Under the pieces are notes generated by a model that worked only from the letters and a program-made list of their open reading frames with translations, was not told the origin of the DNA and searched no databases. This document shows positions 8,501-15,537 of a DNA stretch of 36,497 bases, piece by piece. A program made the translations under genes and the position numbers. Numbering within the stretch: the stretch's first letter is position 1; each line of letters starts with the position of its first letter. Source of the DNA: CAZJWR01 sp964549765 (GTDB lineage: Bacteria > Zixibacteria > MSB-5A5 > GN15 > JAAZOE01); NCBI GenBank assembly GCA_964549765.1, contig CAZJWR010000040.1, positions 1 to 36,497 on the forward strand, written 5' to 3'.

Positions 8501-9491
8501 CATTTACGACAATGGTGGCATCGCCATCGACCTTGGCGATGATGGTGTTACCGTTAATGATCCGGGTGATTTGGATGATGGCCCGAATGCGCTCCTGAAT
8601 TATCCGGAAGTCGACTCCGTTTTGATGAGTCCTGACAGTGCTTTTGCTCTCTTTGGAAAGACGGCGGAGAATGCCGTCGTGGAAATTTTTATGTCGCACC
8701 CGGCCGGGGACTCATTGCATCCGGCCGATACCCTGAGCGGGCACGGCCCGGCATATGACTATATTGGGCGTGATACTGCTGACGCAGCCGGCGATTTTGC
8801 GTATGAAATGCCCGGGACGATTCTGCCGTTTTCAATGATCACCATGACGGCAACCGACGGGACAGGGAATACCTCGGAGTTATCGGAGAATATACCCCTG
8901 ATGCCGATGCCGATGATCATTGTCACCTATACCTTCAATCCCGAGAAGTCCGCTATGCTGCCGCAAAACGGAGTCAATATGATTGTCGAAGACCCCAGCG
9001 GCGACACCATCGGCCGGGACGCCGACAATAATCTGATCGATCAGATCCCGGGGGCCGCCTATATCATCACGATTGACGATGACGATTCGGTCTATATTCC
9101 CCATCCGATCATCGGTGATTATACTATTTCCTTCATTGCCGAAACGGGCGGGGGGACAGGATCGACATATGCGTCGATTATCCGGGTCGACGGCTCGCAA
9201 CAGGTCGTCATCGATATCGATATTGTCCCGTCGACGGGTGAGATCAACACGGTTACCTATACCTTTGAAGAGGGAGGTGATTATATCAACGGGGATGCGA
9301 CCGGTGATGGCAGCGTCAATATCGGCGATGCTGTCTTTACCATAAATTATATATTCAAGGGGGGACCGGCGCCGGAACCAATGGCCTCAGCTGATGCCAA
9401 TTGCGACGTGTCCATAAATATCGCCGACGCCGTTTATGTCATCACCTACGTTTTCAAAGGAGGCCCGGCGCCCTGTGCGTTCGAGAGATAA
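5592..9491 (+). CDS. Secreted 13-Asp-box propeller / parallel beta-helix protein with C-terminal dockerin pair
   Basis: The start is ATG 5592. AAGGAG lies 5 nt before it and the product begins with a signal peptide (MRVFICLCALCLLLGVSVFS). An in-frame ATG at 5565 lacks both. Of 1299 residues, ~25-610 carry 13 Asp-box motifs of the form (F/Y)-x-S-(T/S/L)-(D/N)-x-G-x-x-W (FRSTDNGNNW, YRSTDGGENW, FRSTNNGDSW and others), spaced about 42-55 residues. This is the signature of sialidase/sortilin/Ycf48-like propellers. No sialidase catalytic set is evident, so the domain is probably structural or ligand-binding. Residues ~616-715 look like a BACON/Ig-type domain (IIDPG-like start, NNGDGALNWTAS, SGWLNIDPTSG). 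Residues ~720-1000 resemble a NosD/CSLREA-type parallel beta-helix (TTLADAGIGSLRWAI, many N-x-I-x-G-N turns). The C-terminus (~1229-1299) holds two dockerin repeats, DATGDGSVNIGDAV and DANCDVSINIADAV, each ending in FKGGPAP. No sorting domain of T9SS or PEP-CTERM type is present, so retention could rely on cohesin-dockerin contact (inference). Confidence 0.93.
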   Translation: MRVFICLCALCLLLGVSVFSQTWEETNGPYGGQAQSLLINAAGDLFAGTYPGVFRSTDNGNNWIRIDEGFVSPYTSATDLALTGSGHILVGTYHGVYISTNNGDNWEQINNCMTNDDIRALVVNGNGDIFAGTESYGVYRSTDGGENWSFVNTGLTNRNIRDLAVNSSDDLFAATYGGGVFRSTNDGAGWQAINAGLTDTMTVSLAIDSSNTIFAGTEGESGSIFRSTNNGSSWLRADSGISGICVNAFVFNSGGDVIAGASHGIYLSSDNGNTWEAISSGLVGYPFVECLAINTSDDLFASARNGGMYRSTDNGNSWQVMNNGMNNTFIPAMAINSSGDLFATGSGLGLFRSTDNGADWQLIINGLTDRDVRAVQVDGDGDVFAATYGGGIFRSLDNGDSWENVASGYDSGLTTPLVLDLVCDNSDYLYAGAWDGCCWDGGVFQSTDNGDTWIEKDNGLTNNNIQAMTANDNDDLFVGTYASGVFRSTNYGGNWVQINNGLTNTNVRALAVNESGFLFAGTEGGGVFRSTNNGGNWLQIDNGLVSNQVYALVVTDGGVLFAGGGFSGVFRSTNNGDSWHPIDAGLPASVYSFAAYSNTDLFAGTNGRGVYRLDLTVIPPEIILDPGSLSYRVGVGGSLPDDYLIVTNNGDGALNWTASNSSGWLNIDPTSGVDSGAITLTYTIGGLPLGTYYDTIVVSDPYASNSPQISTLEVTVYEIVHQVTTLADAGIGSLRWAINLANSNPGVDTITFAVDGTIMPDSALPLLTDNGTAILGSTAPGGAQSVILDGTNTSSASGLMIMSSHNRIEGLDVRNFNDGIAINGTARGNIIGPDNSITGSAGNGVSINGVAADSNLVIGNTISGNTLHGVYLTGTAFNRIGGYTEDENNSIFNNQQSGIYIYGNSDSNQVIGNRIGVNLAGEEEGNLGDGVAIDFNCDGARVDSNLIAGNGGDGIMVIINSRLNTLTRNIIYDNGGIAIDLGDDGVTVNDPGDLDDGPNALLNYPEVDSVLMSPDSAFALFGKTAENAVVEIFMSHPAGDSLHPADTLSGHGPAYDYIGRDTADAAGDFAYEMPGTILPFSMITMTATDGTGNTSELSENIPLMPMPMIIVTYTFNPEKSAMLPQNGVNMIVEDPSGDTIGRDADNNLIDQIPGAAYIITIDDDDSVYIPHPIIGDYTISFIAETGGGTGSTYASIIRVDGSQQVVIDIDIVPSTGEINTVTYTFEEGGDYINGDATGDGSVNIGDAVFTINYIFKGGPAPEPMASADANCDVSINIADAVYVITYVFKGGPAPCAFER

Positions 9492-9910
9492 CAACAATGA
9501 GGTCCTTTGGGTAATCTAGTTGAGCACACGGACTATTATTGGTTAGCATTAGCCAGATCCTTCAGTTGTGCCAATCTTGTGCCAAGTACTCGACAAATCA
9601 GCCGAATTCATCAGTGACCAGCGATAAACAAATAAAAAATGGAAACTCATTGTCCGGTTTAGCGTTAGGGCCTATTCGGCTATATCTCAACGACTTATAA
9701 AAACCATCATCGGAGAATCCCAGCCTCTCCGCTGCCAGAAGGCAGTTTTAGGCTGCCGCGTAGTTGACCGGATTCTTTACTTTATAAGTCAAGCTCTAAA
9801 TTCGTCCCAGCATCGAACTGGAAATCCATCGTGTTTTTGCTGTCGCTCGACTGACCGGATTTCCTGCTTCCAAACCAGATTCCAAAACTTATCCCGATTT
9901 GACGGTGTCC
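9492..9910. other. Intergenic region between convergent genes
   Basis: No gene was recognised. It contains a tandem 9-mer TTGTGCCAA (9566-9574 and 9577-9585, period 11) and a small stem-loop group at 9732-9757. The rest is AT-rich without clear signals. It separates the dockerin gene from the convergently transcribed rpiB-like gene. Confidence 0.5.
9732..9757. terminator. Possible weak terminator / alternative hairpins
   Basis: CTGCC (9732-9736) can pair with GGCAG (9741-9745), followed by TTTT at 9746-9749, giving a short terminator-like hairpin on the plus strand. The same GGCAG can instead pair with a second CTGCC at 9753-9757. The stem is only 5 bp and lies 240 nt after the upstream stop, so its role is doubtful. 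Confidence 0.25.
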
Positions 9911-10366
9911 TTATCCGCTCTTCATCCTTTCGAGGTCGGATATTTTCCTCAGCCGGCGTTTGAATCGTTCGCTGCCCTTGTATCGAGCGGCCAGGAATGA
10001 CTGCACCAGCTCCCACGCCAAATGCGATCCGATAACCCGGCCGCCGAGACAGATGACATTCATGTCGTCGTCCTCGACGCCCTGGTGCGCGGAATATATC
10101 TCGTGAATCATACCCGCCCGGACGCCCGCGATCTTATTGACGGCCACACAAGCCCCAACGCCGCTGCCGCAGACCGCGATGCCGCGTTCTACCGTACCGT
10201 CGGCGACGGCCCGGGCGAGAGGGACGACGTAGTCGGGGTAATCATCATCGGCATCATATTCCGCTGCGCCGAAATCGACCACATCATATCCGGCGTCCTC
10301 GAGTTTTCCCGATAGAAATTTCTTGAGTTCCAGTCCACCGTGATCGGCAGCCAAACCGACTCGCAT
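9911..10366 (-). CDS. rpiB: RpiB/LacAB-family sugar-phosphate isomerase
   Basis: The 151-residue product has the length and layout of type-B ribose-5-phosphate isomerase (149 residues in E. coli), which interconverts ribose-5-phosphate and ribulose-5-phosphate in the pentose phosphate pathway. Visible motifs are AADHGG near the N-terminus (Asp8-His9), the catalytic-loop motif CGSGVGACVAVNKIAGVRAG with active-site Cys66, and MNVICLGGRVIG. Where E. coli RpiB has HNDANV, this protein reads EDDDMNV, so the phosphate/ring-opening side of the pocket differs and the substrate may not be ribose-5-phosphate. The start is ATG 10366. GGGAGG (10382-10377) lies 10 nt before it, and the upstream GTG at 10393 would place this site inside the gene. 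It is divergent from the DPS-like gene, with a 237-nt gap. The family is certain, the substrate moderately so. Confidence 0.9.
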   Translation of the reverse strand: MRVGLAADHGGLELKKFLSGKLEDAGYDVVDFGAAEYDADDDYPDYVVPLARAVADGTVERGIAVCGSGVGACVAVNKIAGVRAGMIHEIYSAHQGVEDDDMNVICLGGRVIGSHLAWELVQSFLAARYKGSERFKRRLRKISDLERMKSG

Positions 10367-10603
10367 GTCTATCTTTCCTCCCGTAATCGCCACGGCCCGC
10401 CGTCATCGATGTGACCGGGGGCCGCAATTCGTTTTGAAAATAGTACGGATGTCGCGGAAGTTACCGTTGGGCACAGTCGGCTGCCCGGTCCGCTGATACC
10501 TGCAATTACCATCCCCAAAATCGGCTATTCCCGCGTAATGTTTATGACAATGCGCGAGAGAATCCCTATCAAGTTCGGATAGAAAAGCGAAAGGAAGTGC
10601 ACA

Positions 10604-11155
10604 ATGGCCAAAGTAGCACGACAGATTGTGGAGAAGGCAGGAGTAGACGTCGGCAAGCTGCTGGACCTGCTGGTCAAAAACGCCGCGGCTGAACTGACGA
10701 CGTTCTATTACTACACTATCTTGCGGGTGAATCTGATCGGCCTCGAAGGTGAAGGCATCAAGGAGATCGCCGAAGTCGCCCGAATCGAGGATCGCAATCA
10801 TTTCGAAGCGTTGGTTCCCCGCATCTATGAACTCGGCGGCGAACTGCCCAGCGACATGAAAGTATTCCATGATCTTACGGCGTGTCCGCCGGCTTCCCTG
10901 CCCAAAGACCCGACCGACATCAAGGCGATGTTGACGGTTCTGGTGAATGCCGAACGGTGCGCCGTGGGCGGGTATAACCAGATCTGCAATATGACAGCAG
11001 GTAAGGATCATCGCACCTATGATTTGTCGCTGGCGATCCTGAATGAAGAGATCGAACACGAATCGTGGTTTTCCGAGTTTCTCGGAGAAGGCCCGTCGGG
11101 GCATTTCATGCGTCGCGGGGAGACGTCACCGTTCGTATCCAAATTCTTGCGGTAG
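10604..11155 (+). CDS. DPS-like ferritin-fold protein (thioferritin, DPSL)
   Basis: This 183-residue four-helix ferritin-like protein would bind a di-iron centre, use it to detoxify peroxide and store iron as a cage. The ligand motifs are in order: E30 (AAELTTFYYY), E62 and H66 (IEDRNHFEAL), E117 (NAERCAVGGY), and E149/E151/H152 (EEIEHESW). Cys94 (TACPPASLP) and Cys119 lie 25 residues apart, with a third Cys at 128. A conserved Cys pair beside the iron site is the hallmark of DPSL proteins (thioferritins) of archaea and anaerobic bacteria, separating them from Dps and bacterioferritin. Start: ATG 10604 preceded by AAAGGAAG. It is a single-gene unit, facing the convergent DUF5916 gene across a strong palindrome. 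No regulator site was recognised. Confidence 0.9.
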   Translation: MAKVARQIVEKAGVDVGKLLDLLVKNAAAELTTFYYYTILRVNLIGLEGEGIKEIAEVARIEDRNHFEALVPRIYELGGELPSDMKVFHDLTACPPASLPKDPTDIKAMLTVLVNAERCAVGGYNQICNMTAGKDHRTYDLSLAILNEEIEHESWFSEFLGEGPSGHFMRRGETSPFVSKFLR

Positions 11156-11216
11156 GTTTGGTGTCGAAGGTATCTCGAGATAGCGACCCTTATTCTTATC
11201 TGATACCCTCGCCCCA

Positions 11217-11241
11217 GCCCCTCTCCCGGAGGGAGAGGGGC
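11217..11241. repeat. GC-rich perfect palindrome between convergent genes (REP-like or terminator)
   Basis: CCCCTCTCCC (11218-11227) and GGGAGAGGGG (11231-11240) pair perfectly around a GGA loop, with an additional G-C pair outside, giving an 11-bp stem. There is no T-tract. The preceding CCCTCGCCCCAGCCC resembles the flank of dispersed palindromic units seen in many Gram-negative genomes. It lies between two convergent stop codons and may stop or stabilise both transcripts. Confidence 0.6.
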
Positions 11242-11261
11242 GGATGGGTCGCATAGAATGC

Positions 11262-13631
11262 CTATGTCTGGAACTGGTACTGTATCTTCATGAAATACTG
11301 ACGCTCGGTAAGGCGCCAGCGCTCGACGCCGTCCAGCATATTGTCGACGTGACGATAATCGCTCGTTGATCCTAGGTAGAAGACCGAGAAAGATCCGAGT
11401 CGATACGTCAGCAGCGGGTCGAATTCCCACTTACGGCTTCTGCTGGTCGTCCCCTCGCTGCCGTCATACACGAGCAGATCGAAGCTGTTGTACTGGGCGA
11501 CCAGTCGAAGCGACATTTGACGGCTCACCTGAAGGCGAAATCGCGTGCGCATGATAAGCTGTTTGAACAGGACATCCTTATTGTCGATGTGAACGCTCTG
11601 TACAAAACTGCAGGTCGGTTCGATAGACAGGCGGTCGATCGGTTTCAGATCGACCCCGGCGTAAAAGGCGGTCTGGTTGCCCTTGGTGTTCTGGAAATAG
11701 GCGATGTCGGGACCGTAGTGCATCCCCAGTTCGTATCCCACCGTGTTGCTTATTTGACTGGAGGTATTGAAGCCGGCCGTCCACAAATCCTTGAACAGCG
11801 TGCCCGCGTACATCTCTTCTCTCTGCTGGAAAGACACGCCGAGATATGTTTGAGCGAATTTGAACTGCGTGCCGAGCGAAGCGTTTATAAATTGCAACTT
11901 TCGAATCCCGTCGAAATCCCATCGCTGCAGGCTAAATAATTGTGGCGTGATCCGTTCGACGAACGTGCTTTCGGGATAGAACGTATACCAGGTGGATATC
12001 GAGAAATTGCGGTAGTTCATATAGGGATCAAACCCGATTTCCGTCCGGTACGACGGCGTGACCTGATTGTAATCGATGAGGAAATTCCAACTGCGGGAGT
12101 TGCGTTTCAGGCGGGTGATAAGGCCGGTTCCATAGAACGATTCGCCGTCGAACGCCACCGTATGCTTGCCGCCGTCGAAGGTCATGTCTCCCAGGAAGTA
12201 GTCCAGCGAATCCTCCCATCCGAGGGGAACGTCGCCTTCAAAGAAGGCGCTATGAGAATGATCATTGGGTTCGCGGGTGTGGCTGAGCACATACTGCCCG
12301 TCGATACCGTAGTTTTTGGACAGCCGAATGTCGCCGTCGAGGGCGACGATCGTTCCCGATCCACCCGCGCTGAACCGCCGGTCGCCGACGATAAAACCGA
12401 CCTGATTGCCGTTGCCGATGGTGTGAAGACCGCGGACGACGTTGACTGTGCTTTTGCCGCCGTCGATCGTGATGTCGCCCTCATCGAGGGGAATGACGTA
12501 GGGAGACACGTCGTCGAGGGCGGAGAGAAATCCGATCGTCGTGCGATCCGACCGCGCGGTCAATTTGGCGGCGTATTCGGGATCATTGATCGACCGGCTG
12601 TAAAAAGAATTGAACAGGGTGCGGAAAATGTCCGACCCCTCCTGGAAAAACGGCCGCCGTTCCGGATAATAGAGGGCTATCGGCGAGTTGACGTCGATCT
12701 GGGCGGCGTCGGATTCGATCTGGCTGAAATCGGGATTGACGGCGCCGTCGATGATGATGTTCGACGTGACGGAATACTTGATCCCCACCGACGGACTTCC
12801 CATAATTTCGCCGTCGTCGAATTTGGATCCCGGATCGCGGCGATCTGGCAAATTCCCGGCCTCGCTGGCCACGAATGTCGGCAATATCTCCAACGACTGC
12901 TCCTGCCGGGGCATGGTGACGCCTTCCACCGTACCCCACTGGCAGGGGCCGCACCGTTCGTTCCGGTCATAGGCCGCCCAAGAATATTCGGTGTTGCTTT
13001 CGCGCGGGCGGCTCCGCCGAAAATCGGCCTTCCACGACTGGATGTCCTTGCTGGGCAAGCGGAGATTGGCGAGGGGGATGGCCATCTCCACCTGATAACC
13101 GGAATCGGTGATGTGAGCCGCCGAGACCCAGTTCAAATCGAATCCCGGATCGTCGCCGGAAATGCTGGACCAGAGGTTATCCCGCTGGATGCCGTGCGCG
13201 TTAACGAAAAACTCGTAGGCCCAGGATGCACTGGAGTAGGTGTCGAGCATCAGGCCGACGGCGTCATCGGACGGGAACTGGTCTCGCTGGCACATGGTGG
13301 CCCGAATCTGGCCGGGGTCGTCATGGCAGACAAAGGCCACGTACAGGTTGGCGCTGTCGTAGGTTACATAGACTTCCGTGAGGACATCCGGCTTGGTCAT
13401 GTCTCCGGGATACCGTTCCACGAAATTCGCGGAACGGGCCGCCGTCCGCCAAGCCGGCTCCGCTATATTGCCGTCGATTTGCACCGGTGCGGTGGCAGGC
13501 GAGATATGCAAAGTTGGCTTAAAAACGGGCTGGAACGACGGTTCAGCCAACAAAAGTGAGGGCAGAAGGAACAGAGCGAGGGCGGTAATGGAAGCGCACA
13601 GGTAATGTGCGCGGAAGAAGCATTTCTTCAT
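11262..13631 (-). CDS. DUF5916 outer-membrane protein with N-terminal CBM9-like domain
   Basis: The start is ATG 13631, giving a classic signal peptide (MKKCFFRAHY followed by a Leu/Ala core, ending LLLA-EP). An in-frame start at 13664 would put 11 extra residues before it. AAAGGG lies about 9 nt upstream. Of 789 residues, ~35-220 look like the CBM9-like domain that precedes DUF5916 (VQIDGNIAEPAW, YVTYDSANLYVAFVCHD, YQVEMAIPLANLRL). The remainder is a DUF5916 barrel: repeated amphipathic strands, IDGAVNPDFSQIESD, YYPERRPFFQEGSDIF and a final aromatic strand ending in QYQFQT. The function of DUF5916 proteins is not known; a role in carbohydrate or hydroxamate-type uptake has been suggested only by domain content. 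It is probably a monocistron. Downstream is the palindrome at 11217-11241. Confidence 0.9.
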   Translation of the reverse strand: MKKCFFRAHYLCASITALALFLLPSLLLAEPSFQPVFKPTLHISPATAPVQIDGNIAEPAWRTAARSANFVERYPGDMTKPDVLTEVYVTYDSANLYVAFVCHDDPGQIRATMCQRDQFPSDDAVGLMLDTYSSASWAYEFFVNAHGIQRDNLWSSISGDDPGFDLNWVSAAHITDSGYQVEMAIPLANLRLPSKDIQSWKADFRRSRPRESNTEYSWAAYDRNERCGPCQWGTVEGVTMPRQEQSLEILPTFVASEAGNLPDRRDPGSKFDDGEIMGSPSVGIKYSVTSNIIIDGAVNPDFSQIESDAAQIDVNSPIALYYPERRPFFQEGSDIFRTLFNSFYSRSINDPEYAAKLTARSDRTTIGFLSALDDVSPYVIPLDEGDITIDGGKSTVNVVRGLHTIGNGNQVGFIVGDRRFSAGGSGTIVALDGDIRLSKNYGIDGQYVLSHTREPNDHSHSAFFEGDVPLGWEDSLDYFLGDMTFDGGKHTVAFDGESFYGTGLITRLKRNSRSWNFLIDYNQVTPSYRTEIGFDPYMNYRNFSISTWYTFYPESTFVERITPQLFSLQRWDFDGIRKLQFINASLGTQFKFAQTYLGVSFQQREEMYAGTLFKDLWTAGFNTSSQISNTVGYELGMHYGPDIAYFQNTKGNQTAFYAGVDLKPIDRLSIEPTCSFVQSVHIDNKDVLFKQLIMRTRFRLQVSRQMSLRLVAQYNSFDLLVYDGSEGTTSRSRKWEFDPLLTYRLGSFSVFYLGSTSDYRHVDNMLDGVERWRLTERQYFMKIQYQFQT

Positions 13632-13749
13632 ACTCCAGACCCTTTCCACAGGCAGAAAAGCCATCCAACAAAACCTAACCTCTTGTTATTTCTAAGAATG
13701 TTAATCACTTGCCCTAAATCCCAGGGCAGCGGGGCGAGGGTTTAAGCAG

Positions 13750-13774
13750 GACCATTTACCCCGTATATATGGTC
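13750..13774. repeat. Short inverted repeat in an AT-rich promoter-side gap
   Basis: GACCAT (13750-13755) and ATGGTC (13769-13774) form a 6-bp inverted repeat with 13 nt between. The gap (13632-13921) is AT-rich and lies upstream of the DUF5916 gene and downstream of the lipoprotein gene. It could be an operator or chance. No clear -35/-10 pair was found beside it. Confidence 0.25.
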
Positions 13775-13921
13775 AATTTTCTATACGAATAGTGGACAGG
13801 GAAGTTTTAAGAAAGTAGTAGGGTTAGAGATTAATTTCGCGCCGGGATTTATCATGAGTCAAGTATGCGCAACCGGGTCAAATCGCTTCGCCTCCCCTTT
13901 TGGTGGGGTGCCGTAAATACT

Positions 13922-14701
13922 CTATAAAATCGGGCCCATCGTGGCGAAGGCGATAATAATTGCTATGATCGCACCATCGAAAGCTGCCCCGATACCGAGT
14001 CCGATCCATTGGGCATAACCATAATCGACGGATTTAAATCGCTTGATATGGTCGATCCGTACCTCCGTGACGGTGTTGTCCTTCTTGATCAAAATGGATG
14101 ATCGCGTGGGGATGGCGCCCAGTTGGGCCAATCCGAAAATACGCCCGCCGTCGATCGTATCGCCTGAGGACGTTTTGATAGCGTCTACGTCTTGCAACAG
14201 AAAGTTGAACGAATTAAGATCCTCGTCGCTTTTAATCGAACAGCATTCAAGGAGGGCGCGATCCGCCGTGGTTAATTGGCCGACATCTTTAGCTCCCGGA
14301 ACCAGCTTCGATTTGGTGAACCATAAGTCGAAACCCTGAAATCGGCCGGCCATCGAAAATCCCGGATTGGTATAGACGGTGACCGGTTCGCCGATTGCGG
14401 GGAAGGGTATTCCCGGCAGGGAATCTCGCAAGGATGCAAGGGCGGCGTCGTAATCGGCGCTGTCCATGACTGCGATTCCGTCGAATTCGCCCTGATAGGT
14501 ACTGTCGTCGAGGGTGATAACACAGATGTTATGGCCGTGGTCAACATATGCGGCCTGATGTACGGGTTCATCCCGATAGGTGGCATTGGAATGGTCGATA
14601 AGATAGCCGGTCATATAACCTATGCCGGAACAACCTGAGAGCTGCACGGCGGCCAAGCCGGCCAGGGCCAGGACCATACTTATTCGAGTGCGGTGTTTCA
14701 T
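13922..14701 (-). CDS. Predicted lipoprotein with C-terminal hydrophobic segment, unknown function
   Basis: The product of 259 residues begins MKHRTRISMVLALAG and reaches a lipobox LSGC at about residue 23, so it is probably lipid-anchored. The start ATG 14701 is preceded by AAGGAGG at 5 nt. An in-frame ATG 30 nt upstream lies inside the preceding gene and gives a poorer signal. The middle contains two beta-rich segments of the kind NICVITLDDSTYQGEFDG and TEVRIDHIKRFKSVDY, suggesting small-barrel folds that respond to or display a 'key-value' loop. The last ~28 residues are hydrophobic and glycine-rich (GLGIGAAFDGAIIAIIIAF), a second membrane contact. The gene begins one base after the stop of its upstream neighbour (TGA-G-ATG), so the two are co-translated. 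I do not recognise the family. Confidence 0.8.
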   Translation of the reverse strand: MKHRTRISMVLALAGLAAVQLSGCSGIGYMTGYLIDHSNATYRDEPVHQAAYVDHGHNICVITLDDSTYQGEFDGIAVMDSADYDAALASLRDSLPGIPFPAIGEPVTVYTNPGFSMAGRFQGFDLWFTKSKLVPGAKDVGQLTTADRALLECCSIKSDEDLNSFNFLLQDVDAIKTSSGDTIDGGRIFGLAQLGAIPTRSSILIKKDNTVTEVRIDHIKRFKSVDYGYAQWIGLGIGAAFDGAIIAIIIAFATMGPIL

Positions 14702-14702
14702 C

Positions 14703-15230
14703 TCATCCTCCTTGTCGGCAGGGGATTTCATATCCCTTGGGAATCAGCATGGAGAGTATTATACCTAGGACAAATCCGGACACCGCACCGATGTAATCGC
14801 CATGCCAAAATTCACCGGATTCGAAAGGACGGAGTCTCAGATGCGGACTGGTGGTTATCAACGCTTCGATATATACGCCTACTGCAAAACCGACCAACGT
14901 TCCCGCGGCGAGGTAAAGCGGTCTGACCCTGCCCTTGCGGTGATAGGTAACCGACGACACGTCACCGGCGAAGCAGGTGGTGGTGACTGGGCGGCCGGAT
15001 GAAATCAAATATACGGTCAGTGCCTGTTGTGAAGGACTAACCGCAAGGAGATGCCCTTTGACGACCTCCCCATCTGTCTTCTCGATTTTGATTTTCTCAT
15101 CCGGGGAAATCCTTTCTTCTATCGTCTGAATGCAATTCGATCCCGTATCCGCGCGAGTATAGACTGCGAACAAGATAAAAATCAGAATCGTCAAGGACGT
15201 GAGCCGGAGATGTGCAGTTGGACGTTTCAT
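14703..15230 (-). CDS. Small exported membrane protein, paired with the downstream lipoprotein
   Basis: The 175-residue product has an N-terminal signal/anchor (LTSLTILIFILFAVYTRA). A compact segment follows (KIKIEKTDGEVVKGHLLAVS, then ALTVYLIS) that reads like a small beta-barrel of the LSm/SH3 type. The C-terminal half has two Gly/Ala-rich hydrophobic stretches (YLAAGTLVGFAVGVYIEAL and YIGAVSGFVLGIILSMLI). The same order, small beta module followed by a glycine-rich membrane segment, is found in the downstream lipoprotein, so the pair may be distant relatives acting together at the envelope. Start ATG 15230 has AGAGGG 7 nt upstream. A perfect TTGACA (minus strand, 15331-15326) lies upstream, but no good -10 follows it. 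Function unknown. Confidence 0.8.
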   Translation of the reverse strand: MKRPTAHLRLTSLTILIFILFAVYTRADTGSNCIQTIEERISPDEKIKIEKTDGEVVKGHLLAVSPSQQALTVYLISSGRPVTTTCFAGDVSSVTYHRKGRVRPLYLAAGTLVGFAVGVYIEALITTSPHLRLRPFESGEFWHGDYIGAVSGFVLGIILSMLIPKGYEIPCRQGG

Positions 15231-15537
15231 GTTAATACCCTCTTGTTAAGTTTTCCTCTGGCATTTTGTAGAACAAAAGCGATGCCGGTATTTTTCCGGG
15301 CCGAGTAATTTTGTAATTTTATGGCTGTCAACTGGATACGTTAACCGCGGGGAGATCCCATGCCCGCAGTCATGGATATCTTCTATATTTTTCCATTAGC
15401 AACTATCCATCGCGTCCTGCAATTCGCTGGAGTTTTCTGTTCAGGCAGGTTTTGGCTCCGAGTGCCGAGGGTGTGATCTATCGGCTATGACGAAACGTCA
15501 GTCTTGACAGCAGCGGCGGCGGGTGTATTTTGGGGGG
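15231..15537. other. Intergenic region between divergent membrane-protein and DUF512 genes
   Basis: No gene was recognised. The right end holds a dyad TGACG-AAA-CGTCA (15488-15500) and a promoter-like pair directly before the DUF512 start. The left end is AT-rich and should hold the promoter for the minus-strand pair. The middle shows nothing specific. Confidence 0.5.
15504..15531 (+). promoter_or_regulatory. Promoter-like pair abutting the DUF512 start codon
   Basis: A perfect TTGACA (15504-15509) is followed after 16 nt by TATTTT (15526-15531, four of six). Transcription would begin at about 15537-15538, i.e. at or next to the ATG, implying a leaderless mRNA. A dyad TGACG-AAA-CGTCA ends 3 nt upstream of the -35. 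Confidence 0.4.

Noticed and set aside
10403..11104. 233-codon open frame on the minus strand
   Set aside because: Antisense to the DPSL gene, with no start signal and no motif.
11940..13559. 539-codon open frame on the plus strand
   Set aside because: Antisense to the DUF5916 gene. It is open because of the codon bias of the true gene; its product is Arg/Asp/Val-rich, matches no family and has no ribosome-binding site.
14269..14345. Possible tRNA or attachment site partner for the integrase in the window
   Set aside because: I looked for cloverleaf ends and CCA near the integrase and in the larger gaps and saw none. I cannot exclude one outside the window.
15303..15331. Promoter for the minus-strand membrane pair based on a perfect TTGACA
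   Set aside because: No acceptable -10 lies 16-18 nt downstream; the best is TTACTC. It is left as a remark in the gene entry.
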